Assembly: GCA_025352695.1 (NCBI GenBank)
Contig: JANXSK010000067.1
Location: 1-57,861, forward strand
Direction of reading: 5' to 3'
DNA: 57,861 bases
Source: Ferruginibacter sp.
GTDB taxonomy: Bacteria; Bacteroidota; Bacteroidia; Chitinophagales; Chitinophagaceae
In this document: positions 1 to 8,890 of the stretch, piece by piece
How positions within the stretch are numbered: the first letter of the stretch is position 1
How the letters are laid out: every line of letters starts with the position of its first letter
Translations under genes and position numbers: made by a program
The notes under the pieces: generated by a model
What the model saw: only the letters and a program-made list of their open reading frames with translations
The model's database searches: none
What the model was told of the DNA's origin: nothing

Positions 1-218
1 ATTGATTTATCCAGCCATCTGCGTAATGCAGAACAATCAATATTACAGATACTTTTTACATTGGGTACTTTATCAAAATAAGCATAAAATAAGCGGAGTT
101 TATCGAGGTAGTTATCTTTTTCAAGGAATATATCAACGCATTTTAATTTTGTATTTAATTGCAACGGGGCAGGTATATCCTCAACTTTTTTAAATAATGT
201 TTGCACCATGGTAATCAT
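1..218 (-). CDS. Partial unknown protein (N-terminus only)
   Basis: An open frame begins at ATG 218 (a second in-frame ATG lies at 209) and runs off the left edge after 72 codons without a stop. It starts 4 bp after the stop of the AAA ATPase gene on the same strand, so the two are probably co-transcribed and translationally coupled. The visible part is soluble, rich in Lys, Leu and Asp, and has no signal peptide or membrane segment. I do not recognise a family. It could be a partner of the AAA ATPase, but that rests only on position. Confidence 0.6.
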   Translation of the reverse strand, partial: MITMVQTLFKKVEDIPAPLQLNTKLKCVDIFLEKDNYLDKLRLFYAYFDKVPNVKSICNIDCSALRRWLDKS

Positions 219-222
219 TTTA

Positions 223-1353
223 TTAATTAATATTTGCCATAAATCCTATTACTGCCTTTTGGTTCGGTTGCTCAAAATTTATTTCGTTTTGATTATAAAT
301 TTCTGTGAGTGTCATTGGCTTGTACACCTTTGTGGTAAAGCATAATTTATCGGATAGCAGTTGTGCTTTCGTTGTTTCCAATTCTTTAAATTCGTATCTG
401 GCAATCAGTCTTCCTTTTCGTACCAACGCATTATCTACCTTAGAAATATCAGTATTAAAAGAACAGATCACCTGGATATTTAAACAATCAGATAGTAACC
501 CGTCAGAGATATTCAACAGTGCTGCTACAGGCGAACGGCCATCTTTTTCTCTGTCAACAATAATGTGTTCGGCATCTTCAATTACAAAAATACAATTGGG
601 GTTGTCAATCAAAACCGAAATTAAATTTGGATCAGTAATGCCACTTGCCATATTTGGTGGTAAGAATATTACATCCTTTTTCAGCATGGTTATCAAATAA
701 CGGATGTAAGATGTTTTACCTGTACCGGGTTTGCCATGTAATAAAACGAGCCCCTTATCATTCTTTTTTGAAAGCCGCCTAATAATGGTTTGATGAATGA
801 TCTTAAAATCATCATTGTAATTATCTTCAATACTTAATTTTGGCTTTGTTATTTCAAATGATTTTGTGCTGAAACCCTGGTGATCACTTATCAATAATAA
901 AATTTCAGGTTTGGGTCTTTCTTTTTTTGTTTTGAATTTTTTAATACCTGTAATAATTACTTCAATCTTTGTGAAATCAGTTATTCGAAAAAGATATCTA
1001 ACGGTAGATTTATTGGTATCGAAGTTAACGAGTAGATCTTCATAAAGGATATAAAAAATGTCATCGTATTCAGCAGTTTCATTTCCTTTGAAATACGTTT
1101 TGTTATAATGCCAGTCTGTAACTGCTGTTTTAAAATTCTCAATAAACCAACTGTTGGCTCTTTTACAATCAATTTTCATTTCAACAATACAATTGGGTAT
1201 TGTATTGAAATGTGCAAGAAACAAATTGTATTCATTTAAATAACACTCTGTTCTTTCAGTAAAGACTTCACCCAATGACATAATAGAAAATCTCCTTTCT
1301 GATTCGGAAAAATTTCCTTCCTGTCCATTAACACATTTAGCTTTTGATTCCAT
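223..1353 (-). CDS. BCS1-like AAA family ATPase
   Basis: A protein of 376 aa when started at the ATG of MESKAK; an upstream in-frame ATG at 1401 would add 16 residues. The N-terminal ~180 residues match no domain I know. The C-terminal half is a AAA module: Walker A GKPGTGKT at about 207-214, Walker B CIFVIEDAE at about 254-262, and a sensor-1-like stretch ending CSFNTD. The arrangement resembles BCS1-like AAA ATPases common in Bacteroidota, whose bacterial role is mostly unknown. There is no membrane segment, so it is probably cytoplasmic. The next gene starts 4 bp downstream, suggesting a two-gene unit. The AAA assignment is firm; the substrate is unknown. Confidence 0.85.
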   Translation of the reverse strand: MESKAKCVNGQEGNFSESERRFSIMSLGEVFTERTECYLNEYNLFLAHFNTIPNCIVEMKIDCKRANSWFIENFKTAVTDWHYNKTYFKGNETAEYDDIFYILYEDLLVNFDTNKSTVRYLFRITDFTKIEVIITGIKKFKTKKERPKPEILLLISDHQGFSTKSFEITKPKLSIEDNYNDDFKIIHQTIIRRLSKKNDKGLVLLHGKPGTGKTSYIRYLITMLKKDVIFLPPNMASGITDPNLISVLIDNPNCIFVIEDAEHIIVDREKDGRSPVAALLNISDGLLSDCLNIQVICSFNTDISKVDNALVRKGRLIARYEFKELETTKAQLLSDKLCFTTKVYKPMTLTEIYNQNEINFEQPNQKAVIGFMANIN

Positions 1354-1580
1354 ACCTATTTTTTTAAGTTGAAACTCAAAAGTAAATACAGCCAACGCCA
1401 AACTATGTCGCTGTAAAAATTAATTATAGTGTAATGAAAATAATTAACTCACTATGCTTGTTTGGGATAAAGCAAATTTTTATTAAGTTATAATGAGAGA
1501 CGTTATGCAACCAATATTTTTAAGGAAATTATTATGCCGGGTATGTATTTAACTTGCTGTGCAGTAAAATATTTTAGCTA

Positions 1581-2060
1581 TTATTTCAACAACTCCTTCA
1601 CCTTATTTTCCAACTGCTCGCCTTCCAAATCAACCGCAACAATCTTACCGGTTTTATCCAATAAAAAAGTATTTGGTATTGCATTTACGCCATACGCTTC
1701 TGCTGTTTTAGAATACCAGCCTGCCTTGTCATTTACCTGCGGATATTTTATTTTATCTTGTTCGATCGCTTTTATCCAATCCTTTTTTTTGCTGTCGATC
1801 GAAACCCCCAATACTTCAAATCCATTTCCTTTATATTTATCATACAGCTGTATAACACTTGGTATAGTAGCACGACAAGGTCCACACCAACTTGCCCAAA
1901 AATCTATTAACACTACTTTTCCTTTAAAAGAAGATAAACTAATAGGACTGTCATTAACACCAGGCAATGAAATTTCAGGTGCAGTCTGGTTAATCTTTAC
2001 CTGAGCATTTACACAAAAACATGTCAATACCAATGCTACAATTACAACAATACTTTTCAT
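1581..2060 (-). CDS. TlpA-type thiol-disulfide oxidoreductase
   Basis: A 159-aa exported thioredoxin-fold protein. The N-terminus is a signal peptide (MKSIVVIVALVLTCFCVNAQ), and the active-site motif WCGPC sits near residues 58-62 within FWASWCGPC, the signature of the TlpA/ResA/AhpC-TSA group. A cis-Pro region follows (NAIPNTFLLD). Such proteins reduce or exchange disulfides in the periplasm, for example in cytochrome maturation. The ATG at 2060 is preferred because an upstream in-frame TTG would only add three residues before the signal peptide. It appears to be a single-gene unit, with about 230 bp separating it from the porin gene upstream. Confidence 0.9.
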   Translation of the reverse strand: MKSIVVIVALVLTCFCVNAQVKINQTAPEISLPGVNDSPISLSSFKGKVVLIDFWASWCGPCRATIPSVIQLYDKYKGNGFEVLGVSIDSKKKDWIKAIEQDKIKYPQVNDKAGWYSKTAEAYGVNAIPNTFLLDKTGKIVAVDLEGEQLENKVKELLK

Positions 2061-2174
2061 TCGCAACAATTTTTTTTTCTAAATAAGGATAATATAAATT
2101 TCAATATTTTTTTCACTATTATAAGTTCATCTGTTAATAATTTCTACCATAAAGTTACTATATCATAAATAGCA

Positions 2175-2194
2175 TTAACCTAACAGCAGGTTAA
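2175..2194. repeat. Short perfect inverted repeat
   Basis: TTAACCT and AGGTTAA flank a 6-nt loop in the gap between the porin and TlpA genes. It could be a weak hairpin at the end of the porin transcript or an operator for the TlpA gene. No T-run follows closely on the minus strand. Confidence 0.3.
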
Positions 2195-2288
2195 ATAGTT
2201 TTACCATTTAAGAAATTTTTTGTTCGGGTTAGTTTCAATTTTAAAGCATTTTTTTATTTAACTATTAGTGCTCAAGTAATTCATCAGA

Positions 2289-4343
2289 TTAATTTACAAA
2301 ACCCCACTGTATACCAATCCTAAAAATAAAACCGGGATAAGCATAATGTGGTGCCGCAAAATTATATTTAGTAAATCCAAAACCATCAGCCAAATTGAGC
2401 GTATTTAAATTTTCACCTCTTAAAAATGCGGTAAAAGATTTAATTCTGAAATGTATAAAGCCACTGATATCAGGCCGGTTTTTAGTTTTAAATGAATCTT
2501 GCGGAAAAAACTGTCCCATTACCGGCGAATAATCATAGGCTTTGTAAGGTGTATAATACCTAAATTCTATGCCGGTGCTTAAATTAAGGTTCTTAAAAAA
2601 CAACCCTTCAAAAGCAATACGGTTTCGGGTAAAAACCAGCGGCACTTTTATAGGTGCAGCAGCATCTGTTTGTTGTACCGTTACTTCTGCATACCAGTTC
2701 CATCTTCTTGTTAACTTAATTTTTTTGGAAGCACTAAGCTGCAACAAATTAATTACCCTGCTATATTGCGCCGTTGTATAATAACCGGAATAATAAGCAT
2801 AATTGGTGATAAAATAATTGGACGCCGATAAACTAACAAATGGATTGTCTGCGGCAGCTTTTAAGGTAATGATATTTTCTTTTTTATAATCCCCCGTATT
2901 GGCAAAATTGAAAGAAGAAAGTGTGTTAAAAATAAATGAAGGGCTTCGGTTTACATTGCTAAATGACAACCTGATATTCCCCCATCTTTTATTAAGAAAT
3001 CTTGCCAGAGAAGCATTGGCACTATAGTCACCGATGTTAAGCCCGGCTGTATAAAACTCCCCGTTCAACAATATATCCCACAGCCTGTTTCTTGTTTTAT
3101 TGCGGTACTCACCATGCAATACAATGTTGAAAAAATTTTTACTAATAGGGTTTTTATTTTTTATAAAACTGCCCTTTATATTTTCTATCCTTAAACCCGC
3201 TTGTAAATACTGCGCCAGATTTTTAGTATCCGGAAACTGCAAAATTGAAAAATCATTGGTAATCACTTTCCATTTATCAGTAACAACAAGGCTGTCTGCC
3301 AACTTTAAGGAAGAGGTATCCGACACAATCACTGTATCATAACGACTTTTATAATAGACTGAATCTGCTACAATATCTTTAAACTGGTAGTTGTAGGTAT
3401 TGTAAGTTAACGTGTGCTGAAACCGTAGTTTTGAGTAAAATAAATATTCTGTTGTAGAGTCGTTGATGGCAACAGAATCTTTTTTACCGAGGTCGTAACT
3501 CTGGCGTAAAAAAAAGGTAAAATCTTTGTAAATATTTCCTGTACTAACCTTAATATTTAATGGATTAAAATTTTGATTATCACCTCCCAAGTAAGTAGGT
3601 ACAGAAAAAAGCGGGTAGGTTTTATCCGCCAGGTTGCTGTCATTTTTTACACCGCCGTTTTCAGAGCTTTTAAAGGTGTTGCCTACCAGCACCATATAAG
3701 CAGCATATCTTTTACGTTTGCTCTGAAAATTAGTAAACAGCCTGTAGCTTTTGTTATTGGTATTTTGAGAAGAGAAATAACCGGGTGCACTGATAAGCTT
3801 GTATTCCAGGCCAAAATTTAAATTGGGCATAGGGTTTTGTGTGTGCAGTACATTTACCAACGGTTCTCTTACCGGAAAAAACTGATAACCAAGCCTTGTA
3901 TACGGTTTGGTAGTTTTAAAAAAACGGGTATTTTCTAACGTAAATCGGTATGCATCAAATGCATGAAAACCAGCGTCCCAGCCAGGTTTAGCGAACGGTG
4001 CGTAAATTAAAGGATAGCCTGCATTTCCATTATTACCTAAATATTGCAGGTCGGCAGGAACTGAAAAAAATCTATAAAAATCGTTCAGATTTGTATCCAA
4101 CCTAATGTTCCTGATTGAATCAAGGTATTTAAAACTTATCGTGATAGAATCTTTTAAATCATCCCTGTGTTCGAACCCTAAACCAAGGCTATCGGTATCT
4201 CCTTTGCCACCGTTGCCTGAAGAAGTTTTACCGGAGCCTGACATGCTTCTACCTGCGCCACTTAATCTTTGCATTGGATTTTGTGCAAACGTAAATTGAA
4301 ACGTACCCAGCAACAATAAAGAAAAAATTATTTTATACATCAT
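2289..4343 (-). CDS. Putative outer-membrane porin (Porin_10-like)
   Basis: About 684 aa. The signal peptide is MMYKIIFSLLLLGTFQFTFAQ, followed by a Gly/Ser-rich linker and a long region of alternating aromatic and polar strands typical of a large outer-membrane barrel. The last residues (IGIQWGFVN) form a final beta strand, though they do not end in Phe. The overall pattern matches the Bacteroidota putative porin family (Porin_10), annotated only as predicted porins. The start is ATG 4343 or 4340, chosen for the signal peptide; a more upstream start would overlap the PNP gene. It lies 13 bp after the PNP gene on the same strand, so the two are likely co-transcribed. Substrate unknown. Confidence 0.75.
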   Translation of the reverse strand: MMYKIIFSLLLLGTFQFTFAQNPMQRLSGAGRSMSGSGKTSSGNGGKGDTDSLGLGFEHRDDLKDSITISFKYLDSIRNIRLDTNLNDFYRFFSVPADLQYLGNNGNAGYPLIYAPFAKPGWDAGFHAFDAYRFTLENTRFFKTTKPYTRLGYQFFPVREPLVNVLHTQNPMPNLNFGLEYKLISAPGYFSSQNTNNKSYRLFTNFQSKRKRYAAYMVLVGNTFKSSENGGVKNDSNLADKTYPLFSVPTYLGGDNQNFNPLNIKVSTGNIYKDFTFFLRQSYDLGKKDSVAINDSTTEYLFYSKLRFQHTLTYNTYNYQFKDIVADSVYYKSRYDTVIVSDTSSLKLADSLVVTDKWKVITNDFSILQFPDTKNLAQYLQAGLRIENIKGSFIKNKNPISKNFFNIVLHGEYRNKTRNRLWDILLNGEFYTAGLNIGDYSANASLARFLNKRWGNIRLSFSNVNRSPSFIFNTLSSFNFANTGDYKKENIITLKAAADNPFVSLSASNYFITNYAYYSGYYTTAQYSRVINLLQLSASKKIKLTRRWNWYAEVTVQQTDAAAPIKVPLVFTRNRIAFEGLFFKNLNLSTGIEFRYYTPYKAYDYSPVMGQFFPQDSFKTKNRPDISGFIHFRIKSFTAFLRGENLNTLNLADGFGFTKYNFAAPHYAYPGFIFRIGIQWGFVN

Positions 4344-4356
4344 GCACCATTCACAT

Positions 4357-5169
4357 TTATAATCCGGCAATTAATTCTTTAAAAATATGCGTCAATTTTG
4401 GTTCTGCTTCCTTTGCAGCCAGCAATACTTCTGCATGTGTAATTTTATTTTCTTCTTCCCGTATACCAATATCGGTAATAACACTTATTGCAAAAACGGT
4501 AAGCCCCATATGTACTGCAGCAATTACTTCCTGCACGGTACTCATTCCCACTGCATCTCCCCCAATAATATTTAACAGTTTATATTCGGCTCTTGTTTCA
4601 AAAGTGGGGCCAGTAACACCACAATATACTCCTTCTTTAAGATCAATATTTTCTCTGGCTGCAATGGCTTTCGCTTTATTGATTAATATTTTGCTGTAAG
4701 GTTGGCTCATATCCGGAAACCTTGTACCGAGTGCTGCTATATTTTCTCCTATCAAGGGATTGGGTGTAAATAGGCTAATGTGATCTTTAATAACCATCAG
4801 GTTGCCCACCTCAAAATCTAGGTTCATCCCACCTGCTGCATTACTAATTAATAGGGTGCTGATGCCTAAAAACTTCATAGCCCTTATCGGAAAAACTACC
4901 TCTTCCGCCGTGTAGCCTTCATAATAATGAAACCTGCCTGCCATTGCTACAACTTGCTTACCGCCAAGTTCTCCAAAAATTAATTTGCCACTGTGTCCTT
5001 CAACTGTACTTAACGGAAAATGAGGAATTTCTGAGTAAGCTATTTCCTGTTCAATTTTCATTTCATTTGTAAAACTACCTAACCCACTCCCCAACACTAT
5101 TCCTACCAAAGGCTTTGCAGGATACTTATTTTGTATGTATTCAACCGCCGCTTTAATTTTTGTAATCAT
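4357..5169 (-). CDS. Purine nucleoside phosphorylase
   Basis: A 270-aa cytoplasmic enzyme of purine salvage that cleaves inosine or guanosine with phosphate to the free base and ribose-1-phosphate. Family signatures are the phosphate-binding GSGLGSF near the N-terminus, the segment GRFHYYEGY, the loop SNAAGGMN, and GPTFETRAEY followed by DAVGMSTVQE. This is the trimeric PNP I / MTA phosphorylase-like group. The start MITKIKAAV at 5169 fits family length; upstream codons back to 5226 add residues unlike the family. The porin gene follows after 13 bp. About 295 bp separate it from the divergent sucC. Confidence 0.93.
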   Translation of the reverse strand: MITKIKAAVEYIQNKYPAKPLVGIVLGSGLGSFTNEMKIEQEIAYSEIPHFPLSTVEGHSGKLIFGELGGKQVVAMAGRFHYYEGYTAEEVVFPIRAMKFLGISTLLISNAAGGMNLDFEVGNLMVIKDHISLFTPNPLIGENIAALGTRFPDMSQPYSKILINKAKAIAARENIDLKEGVYCGVTGPTFETRAEYKLLNIIGGDAVGMSTVQEVIAAVHMGLTVFAISVITDIGIREEENKITHAEVLLAAKEAEPKLTHIFKELIAGL

Positions 5170-5463
5170 TTGATAATTAATTATGTGCCATATAATGCTC
5201 AATTTAACCAGAACTCCGTGCATCATTTAATATGGTTTTACAAAGAAAGGAAACTAAAAGCAAGGAATAATTAAAAAAATGGTAAAAGGCCCTAATGCTA
5301 CAGGAGCGCTACCTACAACTTATACTCACCTGTTTGTTAGTACCGTATTTTTAATAAAGAAAAAAAAACTACTGAAAAACGCTCCGCCAAAGTGGAATAT
5401 TGGCAAAATTATATCCTACGCATTTCCTGTTCCCTTCTTATCTTCGCAAAAATTTTTTATACC

Positions 5464-6675
5464 ATGAATCTTCACGAATACCAGGCCAAAGAGCTGCTTA
5501 AAAAATACAATGTACCCGTGCAGGAAGGCATTGCCTGCAATACGCCTGCTGAGGCAGAAGAAGCGTATCGTCAAATACATACTTTATATGATAGCAAGTT
5601 TGCAGTTGTAAAAGCACAGATACATGCAGGTGGCCGTGGTAAAGGATCTATCAAAGGAAAAGAGCAACGTGGCGTAGCGGTAGCTAAAAATGCAGAAGCA
5701 GTAAAAGAAATAGCCCAAAATTTAATAGGCGGAACATTGGTTACCATTCAAACAGGGCCTGCTGGTAAACTGGTAAACAAAGTATTGGTAGCACAAGATG
5801 TGTACTACGACGGACCTTCCCCTGTTAAAGAATTTTACTTATCCATTTTAATGGACAGGGCAAAAGGACAAAATGTAATTATGTACAGCACCGAAGGCGG
5901 TATGAACATTGAAGATGTTGCACACAATACCCCAGAAAAAATATTTAAAGAATGGGTAAACCCGGCTGGCTTGTTACAAGGTTTTCAGGCCCGTAAAATT
6001 GCATTTAACCTTGGTCTTAGTGGTACTGCATTTAAAAATTGCGTAAAATTTGTTACTAATTTATACAATGCCTACGTTGGCCTTGATTGCAGTATGCTTG
6101 AGATTAACCCATTGTTTAAAACAAGTGATGATAAGATTATTGCGGTAGATTGTAAAATGGATGTAGATGACAACTCTTTGATGCGCCATGCAGATGTTGC
6201 CGGTTTAAGAGATGTAAGTGAAGAAGATCCGACAGAAGTAGAAGCAGGAAAATTTAATTTAAATTTTGTAAAATTAGATGGGAATGTAGGTTGTATGGTA
6301 AATGGTGCAGGCCTTGCAATGGCTACGATGGATATGATTAAATTAAGTGGTGGCGAACCTGCCAACTTTTTGGATGTAGGTGGTACTGCCAATGCACAGA
6401 CTGTAGAGGCTGGTTTCCGCATCATCTTAAAAGATCCAAAAGTTAAAGCCATTCTTATTAATATTTTTGGTGGTATTGTACGTTGCGATCGTGTGGCACA
6501 GGGTGTTATTGATGCTTACCAATCCATTGGTAATATTGATATTCCTATTATTGTTCGCCTGCAAGGCACCAACGCAGATGTGGCCAAAACTTTAATAGAC
6601 GAAAGTGGTTTGAAAGTGCAGAGTGCTATCCTGTTAAGTGAAGCAGCAACTTTGGTAAATAAGGCAGTTGCTTAA
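5464..6675 (+). CDS. sucC: Succinyl-CoA ligase (ADP-forming), beta subunit
   Basis: A 403-aa protein with the canonical start MNLHEYQAKELL. It forms the TCA-cycle enzyme that converts succinyl-CoA to succinate with nucleotide triphosphate formation. An ATP-grasp domain spans the first ~240 residues (VKAQIHAGGRGK), and the C-terminal CoA-ligase domain carries NIFGGIVRCD and the grip loop RLQGTNAD. The longer frame from 5392 is rejected because homologues begin at MNLHEYQ. A -7-like TATCTTCG lies about 17 nt upstream of the ATG. The alpha subunit gene (sucD) is not adjacent, as is common in this phylum. A strong hairpin terminator follows. Confidence 0.97.
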   Translation: MNLHEYQAKELLKKYNVPVQEGIACNTPAEAEEAYRQIHTLYDSKFAVVKAQIHAGGRGKGSIKGKEQRGVAVAKNAEAVKEIAQNLIGGTLVTIQTGPAGKLVNKVLVAQDVYYDGPSPVKEFYLSILMDRAKGQNVIMYSTEGGMNIEDVAHNTPEKIFKEWVNPAGLLQGFQARKIAFNLGLSGTAFKNCVKFVTNLYNAYVGLDCSMLEINPLFKTSDDKIIAVDCKMDVDDNSLMRHADVAGLRDVSEEDPTEVEAGKFNLNFVKLDGNVGCMVNGAGLAMATMDMIKLSGGEPANFLDVGGTANAQTVEAGFRIILKDPKVKAILINIFGGIVRCDRVAQGVIDAYQSIGNIDIPIIVRLQGTNADVAKTLIDESGLKVQSAILLSEAATLVNKAVA

Positions 6676-6750
6676 TGTCTGATGTTTGATTTTTTTCTAT
6701 TTCAGTGATTTCAAATCTTTTACAGCAGTCAAATCAAAAATAAATTTTCA

Positions 6751-6780
6751 AAAAAGTCCCGTTTTATAATGGGACTTTTT
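6751..6780 (+). terminator. Rho-independent terminator of sucC
   Basis: A 10-bp perfect stem AAAAAGTCCC / GGGACTTTTT with a 10-nt loop, continuing into a T-run (to 6782). It lies about 75 bp after the sucC stop. Confidence 0.85.
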
Positions 6781-6909
6781 TTGTTTTATACCTTTTAGTA
6801 ACTTTTTGTTGATTCTATTAATACGCTTTCTCTATTTCCTTAATTTACCTATTCTACTTCTTATCCCAATTTAGATTTTTTACTTTATTATTCATTTATT
6901 CTTCTCAAC

Positions 6910-7350
6910 TCACTTTGGCATTTTAGCTCTAACGGGTTTTACATCTGCAACCGTAACCGCAGTTTTTTTATTACCAAAACTATTGCGCACATAGGTTAAT
7001 ACATCCGCCACCTGTTTATCAGTAAGGTACATAAAAGCTGGCATTACATTGTTATACCTTTCTCCATCTATTTCCTGTTGACTCATTCCGCCGAGTACTG
7101 TTGTAACTAGTCTTGATTTATCACCATTTACCCAACTGCTTTTAAATAAGGGAGGATTCATGTTTTGTACGCCTCCGCCATCTGGCAAATGGCAGGATAC
7201 ACAAAATTGGGTGTATACCAATTCTCCTGCAACAATGGAAGCTTTGGTAGCCGTTGTTGGCGGCGTTTTAGCCGTTGCTTTTTTTTGTTGGGCAACACTT
7301 GTAACAGCAAGCAGTACTGCTATGCCTGCAAGTCCGATATTTTTAAACAT
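6910..7350 (-). CDS. Periplasmic c-type cytochrome
   Basis: A 146-aa exported mono-heme cytochrome c. After a signal peptide (MFKNIGLAGIAVLLAVTSVAQ) and an Ala/Thr/Lys-rich linker, the heme-binding CVSCH lies near residues 50-54. A Met ligand candidate occurs in VMPAFMYLTD, in the class I cytochrome pattern. It starts 5 bp after the stop of the PQQ-type dehydrogenase gene, so it is probably that enzyme's electron acceptor in the periplasm. The functional pairing is inferred from this tight spacing. Confidence 0.88.
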   Translation of the reverse strand: MFKNIGLAGIAVLLAVTSVAQQKKATAKTPPTTATKASIVAGELVYTQFCVSCHLPDGGGVQNMNPPLFKSSWVNGDKSRLVTTVLGGMSQQEIDGERYNNVMPAFMYLTDKQVADVLTYVRNSFGNKKTAVTVADVKPVRAKMPK

Positions 7351-7355
7351 GTTAA

Positions 7356-8636
7356 TTATTTGTTGTAAGTTATTTTATAGATAGATCCTTTTGAATCATC
7401 TGTTACATACAAGGATCCATCGGGACCTTGTGCCAATCCGCAGGGACGACGGTCTGCACGTCCGGAGGCTGTTTTTTCAGGTGAGCCGGAAAAATTATCT
7501 GCAAATATTTCCCAATCCCCAAAAGGCTTTCCATCTTTAAAAGGTTGAAAAACTACAAAGTAACCAGCCTGTGGTTCAGGTGAACGATTCCAGGAACCAT
7601 GAAAAGCTATAAAAGCGCCATTTTTATATTTTTCAGGAAATTGATTGCCCGTATAAAATAACAATCCATTAGGTGCCATGTGGGCAGGATATGCTGCCGC
7701 TGGTTCAAGGTATTTACTATCTGCTGCTATTTTACCATCACCGCCATATTCTGGTGCCAGTACATTTTTATGTTGTGCAACATCATAATACAAATAAGGC
7801 CATCCTGCATTGTCATCTTTTTTTAATGCAAACATACATTCAGCAGGATTTAGTGCTGATTGTTGCACAGTATAAAGGTCAGGAAAAATATCATGCAACT
7901 GATCCCTACCATGCTGCATTACAAAAAGCTGGTTATTTTGCTGGTTCCAATCAAGCCCCACTATATTTCTTAATCCAGTTGCATACCTAACGCCGTCACT
8001 GTAAGTCTGGTTCAACTTATCTGCTTTAAACATCCAGATACCACCAGCAGAATCCAACATGGGACAACCTATTCTTCCCATAGAACCTCGTTGCCGATCC
8101 TTTTCCTGGCAGGAGTTTAACCAGGCGCCCACATTTACATACACATTTCCATCGTTATCCAGCACCAGTGATTTTGTTTCATGTTGCCAGCGTTCAATTA
8201 ATCCGGTAACAATTTTTTCTGGTGCATCTGGATTAATCACTTCGCTTTTGCTATTTAATTTATACCGAAAAACCTCTTGGTTACTGGAGCTATACAAGTA
8301 ACCATCTTTGATGTAAATACCTGTACCTCCATAATTACCAAATCCATTTTTTACAACGGCCTTCCCTTTACTTTCCTGTAAAAATAAAGTTCCTTTATTA
8401 TTTACAGGTTTAGCCAATCTTACATAAATACCGCCTTGTGGTGTAATTACAATATGCCTGGTTTTACCAAGATTTTCTGCCAACATGGTTGCTTTAAATT
8501 TTGCAGGCAATATTAAGCCTGCATTTTCCTCTGACATATTTTTTAGCAACTTATTATTTGTTTGTGCAAAGGAGGAAGATGCAAATAAAAAGACTGTTGC
8601 AACAATTACCACAGCATTGGTTAATAGATTTTTCAT
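7356..8636 (-). CDS. PQQ-type sugar (sorbosone-like) dehydrogenase, beta-propeller
   Basis: A 426-aa exported protein. The signal peptide MKNLLTNAVVIVATVFLFASSSFAQ is followed by a beta-propeller domain of the soluble glucose / L-sorbosone dehydrogenase superfamily. Recognisable pieces are the WMFKAD strand, GLRNIVGLDWN, the MQHGRDQLHD segment, FHGSWNRSPEPQAGY and the C-terminal RPCGLAQGPDGSLYVTDD. Such enzymes use PQQ to oxidise aldoses or related sugars in the periplasm. The start is ATG 8636; the codon before it is GTG. The cytochrome c gene follows after 5 bp and likely takes the electrons. True substrate and cofactor dependence are not visible. Confidence 0.82.
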   Translation of the reverse strand: MKNLLTNAVVIVATVFLFASSSFAQTNNKLLKNMSEENAGLILPAKFKATMLAENLGKTRHIVITPQGGIYVRLAKPVNNKGTLFLQESKGKAVVKNGFGNYGGTGIYIKDGYLYSSSNQEVFRYKLNSKSEVINPDAPEKIVTGLIERWQHETKSLVLDNDGNVYVNVGAWLNSCQEKDRQRGSMGRIGCPMLDSAGGIWMFKADKLNQTYSDGVRYATGLRNIVGLDWNQQNNQLFVMQHGRDQLHDIFPDLYTVQQSALNPAECMFALKKDDNAGWPYLYYDVAQHKNVLAPEYGGDGKIAADSKYLEPAAAYPAHMAPNGLLFYTGNQFPEKYKNGAFIAFHGSWNRSPEPQAGYFVVFQPFKDGKPFGDWEIFADNFSGSPEKTASGRADRRPCGLAQGPDGSLYVTDDSKGSIYKITYNK

Positions 8637-8890
8637 CACCTTAATTTTTATGTTATTTATATATATGTAAAGATAAATTACAAAATATTACTAAATTATA
8701 TTTGGTAAATAATGTTGTAAAAATCGTTAGCTTTTACTTCAATTCAATTAAACAGCAGATACAACTTTTATGTATTATTGTTCACAGGTATAAAAAATTT
8801 ATCAAAAATTGACATACTTTTAAACTGAACATTCAACAGTCTATACACCTAATCATTGAGAATGCTTTTATTTATCTTAATAAAAAAATT

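Noticed and set aside
2..193. A 63-codon plus-strand frame at the left edge
   Set aside because: The minus strand carries a better frame (partial gene at 1-218) tightly coupled to the AAA gene; the plus frame has no support.
4168..4190. A tRNA-like GTTCGAACCC word
   Set aside because: It lies inside the porin coding region, with no acceptor stem or anticodon arm around it.
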